From assembly GCF_020252395.1 (NCBI RefSeq), contig NZ_JADCDB010000002.1, positions 1-64,000 on the forward strand: a DNA stretch of 64,000 nucleotides. Direction: 5' to 3'. A program made the position numbers and the translations under genes. Source of the DNA: Aestuariivirga sp. (GTDB lineage Bacteria; Pseudomonadota; Alphaproteobacteria; Rhizobiales; Aestuariivirgaceae). The stretch's first letter is position 1; each line of letters begins with the position of its first letter. Below, one piece after another: positions 59,229 through 64,000 of the stretch. Under the pieces are notes generated by a model that was given only the letters and a program-made list of their open reading frames with translations, ran no database searches and was not told the origin of the DNA.

Positions 59229-60626
59229 ATGTCGATAAACTGGACGCCTGCGACCTGGCGCAATTTCCCGGCCGTGCAGGTGCCGGATTACGAGGACCAG
59301 GCCAAGCTCCAGTCGGTTGAGGAGCAGCTGGCCGGTTACCCACCACTGGTCTTCGCGGGGGAGGCCCGGAAGCTAAAGCGCAAGCTCGCCCGCGTGGCGG
59401 AGGGCAAGGGCTTCCTGCTGCAGGGGGGCGATTGCGCGGAAAGCTTCGCCGAGCATTCGGCCGATAACATCCGCGACTTTTTCCGCGTCTTCCTGCAAAT
59501 GTCGGTTGTGCTCACCTTCGCCGGCGGCCAGCCGGTGGTGAAGGTCGGCCGTATTGCCGGCCAGTTCGCCAAGCCGCGCTCTTCGCCCACCGAAACGATC
59601 GGCGGAGTGGAATTGCCGATCTACCGGGGTGACATCGTCAATGGCGCCGAGGCGACGATCGAGGCGCGCCGGCCGGACCCAGAGCGCCAGATCATGGCTT
59701 ACCGCCAGTCGGCGGCCACCCTCAACCTGCTCCGCGCCTTTGCCCAGGGCGGCTATGCGAACCTCGAGCACGTCCACAAATGGACCCTCGATTTCCTGAA
59801 GGATTCGCCCGCCTACGAGCGCTACCAGGAACTCTCTGACCGTATCACCGAGGCGGTGGGCTTCATGCGCGCCTGCGGCATCAACGCCGATACCGCGCCG
59901 CAACTGCGCACCACCGATTTCTTCACCAGCCATGAGGCGCTCTTGCTGGGTTATGAGCAGGCCTTGACCCGTGTCGATTCGACAAGCGGGGATTGGTACG
60001 CCACATCGGGTCACATGCTGTGGATCGGCGACCGCACCCGCCAGCCTGACCATGCCCACGTCGAGTTCATGCGCGGGGTGAAGAATCCGATCGGCCTCAA
60101 ATGCGGCCCGTCGCTTAAGGCGGACGAACTGATGCGCCTGATCGACGCGCTGAACCCGGAAAATGAGCCAGGACGCCTGACGTTGATCGCCCGGTTTGGC
60201 GCGGACAAGGTCGAAAAACATCTGCCCGACCTGATCCGCGCAGTGAAGCGCGAGGGCAAAGTCGTGGTCTGGTCCTGCGATCCGATGCACGGCAACACGG
60301 TGAAGTCGACAAGCGGCTACAAGACACGTCCCTTCGAGGCGGTTCTGGGCGAGGTTCGCCGGTTCATGGGCGTGCACCAAGCCGAAGGCACCCATGCCGG
60401 CGGCATCCATGTCGAGATGACCGGCAAGGACGTGACCGAATGCACCGGGGGCCTGCGCGCGCTGCGCGACGAGGACCTGAACGACCGCTACCACACCTTC
60501 TGCGACCCCCGCCTCAACGCCGCCCAGGCGCTGGAGCTGTCGTTCTTGGTGGCGGAAGAAATCAAGAAGGAAATGGCCTCCCGCCCCAAGCCGGACGATG
60601 AGGATATGGTTGAGGCGGCGGAGTAG
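59229..60626 (+). CDS. Class II 3-deoxy-7-phosphoheptulonate (DAHP) synthase
   Basis: 465 residues. It starts aromatic amino-acid synthesis from PEP and erythrose 4-phosphate. Plant/actinobacterial-type class II blocks: [44 protein letters not shown]-like, [23 protein letters not shown] and [16 protein letters not shown] 59229 has GGAG upstream; the open frame from 59082 continues through a region unlike the family. The gst gene follows after 3 nt. Confidence 0.95.
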   Translation: MSINWTPATWRNFPAVQVPDYEDQAKLQSVEEQLAGYPPLVFAGEARKLKRKLARVAEGKGFLLQGGDCAESFAEHSADNIRDFFRVFLQMSVVLTFAGGQPVVKVGRIAGQFAKPRSSPTETIGGVELPIYRGDIVNGAEATIEARRPDPERQIMAYRQSAATLNLLRAFAQGGYANLEHVHKWTLDFLKDSPAYERYQELSDRITEAVGFMRACGINADTAPQLRTTDFFTSHEALLLGYEQALTRVDSTSGDWYATSGHMLWIGDRTRQPDHAHVEFMRGVKNPIGLKCGPSLKADELMRLIDALNPENEPGRLTLIARFGADKVEKHLPDLIRAVKREGKVVVWSCDPMHGNTVKSTSGYKTRPFEAVLGEVRRFMGVHQAEGTHAGGIHVEMTGKDVTECTGGLRALRDEDLNDRYHTFCDPRLNAAQALELSFLVAEEIKKEMASRPKPDDEDMVEAAE

Positions 60627-60629
60627 GCG

Positions 60630-61316
60630 ATGATCGAGCTCTATCACTGGCCAACCCCCAACGGTCACAAGATCACGATCTTCCTTGAGGAGGCGGGGCT
60701 TGCCTACAATCTCCACCCCGTCGATATCGGCAAGGGTGACCAGTTCAAGCCGGAGTTCCTGGCGATTTCGCCGAACAACCGTATTCCGGCCATCATCGAC
60801 ACCGCCCCCGCCGATGGCGGCAAGCCCGTTTCGGTTTTCGAGTCTGGCGCCATTCTCCTCTATCTTGCGGAAAAGACCGGGCTCTTCATCCCGAAGGACT
60901 TGCGCGGCCGGGTCGAAGTCCTGCAGTGGCTGTTCTGGCAGATGGGCGGTCTTGGCCCCATGTCCGGCCAGGCCGGGCATTTTGCCATCTATGCGCCGGA
61001 GAAGATCCAGTACGGCATCGAGCGCTATACCAAGGAAGTGAACCGCCTTTATGGCGTCATGAACAAGCGACTCGCCGGCCGGCCTTATCTCGCCGGCGAG
61101 TATTCCATCGCCGACATGGCTTCCTACCCCTGGGTTGTTCCTCATGAGCGCTACAGCCAGAACCTCGACGATTTCCCCAATCTCAAGCGCTGGTTCGAGG
61201 CGATCAAGGCGCGCCCCGCCGTGGCCAAGGTCTATGCCGCGGTGAACCCGTCCTACCAGAAGCCGATGACGGATGAGGAGAAGAAAGTCCTCTTCGGCCA
61301 GATGGCCCGCGCATGA
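60630..61316 (+). CDS. Glutathione S-transferase (YfcG/Nu-type)
   Basis: 228 residues. N-terminal thioredoxin-like domain MIELYHWPTPNGHKITIFLEEAGLAYNLHPVDIGKGDQF ends in RIPAIIDTAP, ESGAILLYLAEKTG; the helical domain has YGVMNKRLAGRPYLAGEYSIADMASYPWV. The Thr/Asn pair after PTPNGHK is that of the Nu class, E. coli YfcG, a disulphide reductase using glutathione. The gene is in an operon with the DAHP synthase. Confidence 0.9.
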   Translation: MIELYHWPTPNGHKITIFLEEAGLAYNLHPVDIGKGDQFKPEFLAISPNNRIPAIIDTAPADGGKPVSVFESGAILLYLAEKTGLFIPKDLRGRVEVLQWLFWQMGGLGPMSGQAGHFAIYAPEKIQYGIERYTKEVNRLYGVMNKRLAGRPYLAGEYSIADMASYPWVVPHERYSQNLDDFPNLKRWFEAIKARPAVAKVYAAVNPSYQKPMTDEEKKVLFGQMARA

Positions 61317-61601
61317 TTTGGAAGGCTGTTTTCGGCCATGTGTTCGCTCCTGGCTGGAACATACGCTGACCACGGCTTTGCCTGCACCAATCGGCTGGAG
61401 ACTATGGCACGTCTGTGCTTGCCCACGCTCTTGACCTTGCCGGGCACCTGACGCATGCTGCAGCGCAGAATGATGTTATTCCCCGCCACCGCCACCCTCT
61501 GCGGCCTTATCATTTGCTGCTAGTCGATATCAGCTGGCAGGGCGCCGCTTGACCTCATCCAAGATAAAGCGATCCCGGGCCGGCAAGCCTTGAGGACCGA
61601 C
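61317..61601. other. Intergenic between gst and cysS
   Basis: 285 bases. The only reverse-strand frame here (61253-61513) resembles no known protein and crosses into gst. I see no convincing promoter, terminator or RNA. Confidence 0.4.
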
Positions 61602-62999
61602 ATGCCTTTGCGCCTCTACAACACCCTGACCCGCACCAAGGAGGAGTTCCGCCCGTTGGACTCGAACAACGTGCGCATGTATGTCTGCGGGCCGACGGTG
61701 TGGGACTACGCCCATATCGGCAATGCCCGGCCGGTCATCGTCTTCGACCTGCTGTTCCGCCTGCTTCGCCAGCTCTATGGAGAGACCCGCGTCACCTATG
61801 TCCGCAACATCACGGATGTGGACGACAAGATCAACGCCAAGGCCCGGGAGGAGGGCGTCTCCATCAGAGATTTGACGGAACGCACGGTGCAGCAGTTCCA
61901 TGCGGATATCGCCGCCCTTGGCGTCCTGCCCCCAACGGTCGAGCCCCGCGCCACCGAGCATATCGCCGAGATGATCGCCATCATCGAGCGCCTCATCGCC
62001 GCGGGCCACGCTTATGCGGCGGACGGCCATGTGCTGTTCGATGTGCCCTCCATGAAGGACTATGGCCAGCTTTCCCGCCGCTCGCTGGACGAGATGATGG
62101 CGGGTGCCCGCGTCGATGTCGCGCCCTACAAGCGCGGCGACATGGACTTCGTGTTGTGGAAGCCCTCGGACGCGGAGACGCCCGGCTGGGACAGCCCCTG
62201 GGGCCGCGGCCGCCCCGGCTGGCACATCGAATGCTCGGCCATGAGCTGGAAGCATTTGGGCGAAATCTTCGACATCCACGGCGGGGGCATCGACCTCGTC
62301 TTCCCCCATCATGAGAACGAGATAGCGCAGACGCGCTGCGCCTTTGGCCACGATGTGATGGCCAACGTCTGGATGCACAACGGCTTCCTGCAGGTGGAAG
62401 GCCAGAAGATGTCGAAGAGCCTGGGGAATTTCGTGACCATCAACGAGCTACTCAAGGATTGGCCGGGCGATGTGCTGCGCTTCAATATGCTGCGCACGCA
62501 CTATCGCCAGCCCATCGACTGGACGTTTCAGTCTCTTCAGGAGACTCGCCGTATTCTTCTTAGCTTCCAGAAGCATTTCGTCCCAGACCTTGACCCAACA
62601 TATGGCGATGAAGAGCCGGTGGAAGTCTTGGCTGCATTGTCCGATGATCTGAACACGCCTGCCGCGATTGCCGCTTTACACGAAATGGTCTCTGCAATCA
62701 CAAAACTTGAGCGTGCATGGGACCCTGAGCAGCATCGCATTCGCAGCCGTTTCTCGAATGCTCTGAGATTTCTTGGGTTCGAGCGGCTGGATAAGTTTCA
62801 TCATCGCGGCATGGGAAATCTTGATGAGGCGGACAAGACAAAAATCGAGGAAATCGAAGCCCTCATCACCGCGCGGCTCGATGCCCGAAAGGCCAAGAAC
62901 TGGGCCGAGAGCGACCGCATCCGTGATGAGCTCGCCTCCATGGGCATCGCCATCAAGGACAATAAGGACGGCACCACGGGCTGGGAGGTGAAGCGGTGA
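61602..62999 (+). CDS. cysS: Cysteinyl-tRNA synthetase
   Basis: 465 residues, class [57 protein letters not shown] with [41 protein letters not shown] (zinc site) and [14 protein letters not shown] (KMSKS) are all in place. I set the start at ATG 61602; TTG 61590 is in frame and AGG lies between. Cys charging. The last ~200 bases are lower in GC and codon use than the start, without breaking the frame. Confidence 0.96.
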   Translation: MPLRLYNTLTRTKEEFRPLDSNNVRMYVCGPTVWDYAHIGNARPVIVFDLLFRLLRQLYGETRVTYVRNITDVDDKINAKAREEGVSIRDLTERTVQQFHADIAALGVLPPTVEPRATEHIAEMIAIIERLIAAGHAYAADGHVLFDVPSMKDYGQLSRRSLDEMMAGARVDVAPYKRGDMDFVLWKPSDAETPGWDSPWGRGRPGWHIECSAMSWKHLGEIFDIHGGGIDLVFPHHENEIAQTRCAFGHDVMANVWMHNGFLQVEGQKMSKSLGNFVTINELLKDWPGDVLRFNMLRTHYRQPIDWTFQSLQETRRILLSFQKHFVPDLDPTYGDEEPVEVLAALSDDLNTPAAIAALHEMVSAITKLERAWDPEQHRIRSRFSNALRFLGFERLDKFHHRGMGNLDEADKTKIEEIEALITARLDARKAKNWAESDRIRDELASMGIAIKDNKDGTTGWEVKR

Positions 63000-63050
63000 C
63001 CCCCGCAGGCTCCCCCAATGTTCCGTCATCCCTGTGAAGGAGTGCATCTG

Positions 63051-64000
63051 ATGGCCCGCGACCGCATCTATCTTTTCGACACCACGCTGCGCGACGGCCA
63101 GCAGACGCCGGGCATCGACTTTTCCCTCGAGGATAAGCTCGTCGTCATGGGCCTCTTGGACGAGATGGGGGTGGACTACATCGAGGGCGGCTATCCGGGC
63201 GGAAACCCGACCGACACCGCGCTCTTCGCCGCTGAGCGCAACACCCGCGCCACCTTCACCGCCTTCGGCATGACCAAGCGGGCCGGGCGCTCCGTCTCCA
63301 ATGACGCGGGCCTCCAGCAGCTCCTGCAGGCCAAGTCGAAGGCCGCCTGCTTCGTCGCCAAGTCCTGGGACTATCACGTGCGCGTGGCGCTTGGCTGCAC
63401 CAACGAGGAGAACCTCGAGTCGATCCGCCAGACCGTCGAGGCGGCACGCGCCGCCGGCAAGGAAGTCTTGATCGACTGCGAGCACTTCTTCGACGGCTTC
63501 AAAGCCAACCCCACCTATGCGCTGGCCTGCGCGGAGGAAGCCTACAAGGCCGGCGCCCGCTGGGTCGTGCTGTGCGACACCAACGGCGGCACGCTGCCCT
63601 CGGAGGTCGCCGCCATCGTGCGCCATGTGAAGAACCATGTGCCCGGCAGCCATCTCGGCATCCATGCGCACAATGACACCGAACAGGCGGTGGCCAATTC
63701 GCTGGCCGCCGTCGATGCAGGCGTGCGCCACATTCAGGGCACGCTTAACGGCATCGGCGAGCGCTGCGGCAATGCCAACCTCGTCTCCATCATCCCGACG
63801 CTGGCGTTGAAACCGCATTTTGCCGAGCGCTTCGAAACCGGCATCGACGCCGGGCGCCTGCAGCGCCTCACCCACGTCTCTCGCGCCTTCGACGAGCTCC
63901 TCAACCGTTCGCCCAACAAGCAGTCGCCTTACGTTGGCAAAAGTGCCTTTGCCACCAAGGCCGGCATCCATGCCTCGGCGCTGATGAAGGAGCCCGAGAC
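63051..64000 (+). CDS. cimA: (R)-citramalate synthase, 3' end beyond window
   Basis: The first 316 codons are visible; no stop before base 64000. RIYLFDTTLRDGQQTPGIDFSLEDKL has the HMGL-like catalytic RDGxQ, then VDYIEGGYPGGNPTD, IHAHNDTEQAVANSLAAVDAGVRHIQGTLNGIGERCGNANL (metal-binding HxHND) and KSAFATKAGIHASA. These are features of CimA/long isopropylmalate-synthase-like proteins; CimA condenses pyruvate and acetyl-CoA for isoleucine synthesis. GAAGGAG precedes ATG 63051. The C-terminal regulatory domain lies outside. Confidence 0.93.
   Translation, partial: MARDRIYLFDTTLRDGQQTPGIDFSLEDKLVVMGLLDEMGVDYIEGGYPGGNPTDTALFAAERNTRATFTAFGMTKRAGRSVSNDAGLQQLLQAKSKAACFVAKSWDYHVRVALGCTNEENLESIRQTVEAARAAGKEVLIDCEHFFDGFKANPTYALACAEEAYKAGARWVVLCDTNGGTLPSEVAAIVRHVKNHVPGSHLGIHAHNDTEQAVANSLAAVDAGVRHIQGTLNGIGERCGNANLVSIIPTLALKPHFAERFETGIDAGRLQRLTHVSRAFDELLNRSPNKQSPYVGKSAFATKAGIHASALMKEPE

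Overview
The window is high-GC DNA from a phototrophic alphaproteobacterium, probably of the Hyphomicrobiales/Rhizobiales type. This placement rests on gene content and order: an AcsF/BciE-type photosynthesis gene cluster, an lspA-DUF3035-M16-M16-mutL block, DUF2093 beside xseA, a class II DAHP synthase, and C4-pathway 5-aminolevulinate synthase. No rRNA is present, so it is an inference.

Layout. (1) 1-7.4 kb is an accessory margin: an Rhs remnant, small conserved genes (HlyU family, a TIGR02466-type putative oxygenase, host-attachment/baeRF, SIMPL), AMP nucleosidase, and a CAU-anticodon tRNA followed by decayed gene tails. (2) 7.4-23.1 kb, minus strand, is a tightly overlapping photosynthesis operon read as bchF-bchN-bchB-bchH-bchL-bchM-lhaA-puhA-puhB-puhC-bciE-acsF-puhE-hemA, then a DUF2177 gene. 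It supplies ALA, Mg-chelatase BchH, the methyltransferase, the O2-dependent cyclase, dark protochlorophyllide reductase, the C3-vinyl hydratase, reaction-centre subunit H and assembly factors. (3) 23.1-25.6 kb holds a divergent control region and the regulators aerR/ppaA (B12-type) and ppsR/crtJ. (4) 25.6-29.8 kb is an unusual, more AT-rich two-gene insertion, an FkbM-methyltransferase/GT2-glycosyltransferase fusion and a large HAD-type protein, inside the cluster between ppsR and bchG. (5) 29.8-35.5 kb is bchG-pucC-like-bchP-tspO-small membrane protein-cytochrome c-idi2, starting at a promoter with a perfect PpsR-type dyad. No puf, crt, bchXYZ, bchC, bchI/D or bchE is seen, so the photosynthesis genes of this genome are split over at least two loci.

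(6) 35.59-38.19 kb is an IS1595/ISXO2-type transposon with clear terminal inverted repeats and three passenger genes (an unrecognised 277-aa protein, a PIN-domain protein, a 62-aa protein). It sits next to a 23-nt C homopolymer at the right border of the photosynthesis cluster. (7) 38.4-64 kb is mostly housekeeping: DUF1989 protein, a pyruvate-kinase-like protein, ileS-lspA-lipoprotein-two M16 proteins-mutL, an enolase-superfamily enzyme, rsmD, an RluB-type pseudouridine synthase, tadA, patatin, an APH-like phosphotransferase, purD, xseA, M29 aminopeptidase, DUF2093, class II DAHP synthase, glutathione transferase, cysS, and the start of cimA running off the end.

Best leads for something undescribed: the PIN-carrying IS1595 transposon; the glycan-type insertion next to ppsR with PpsR-like half-sites ahead of it; and the triple half-site operator over a near-leaderless bchG promoter.
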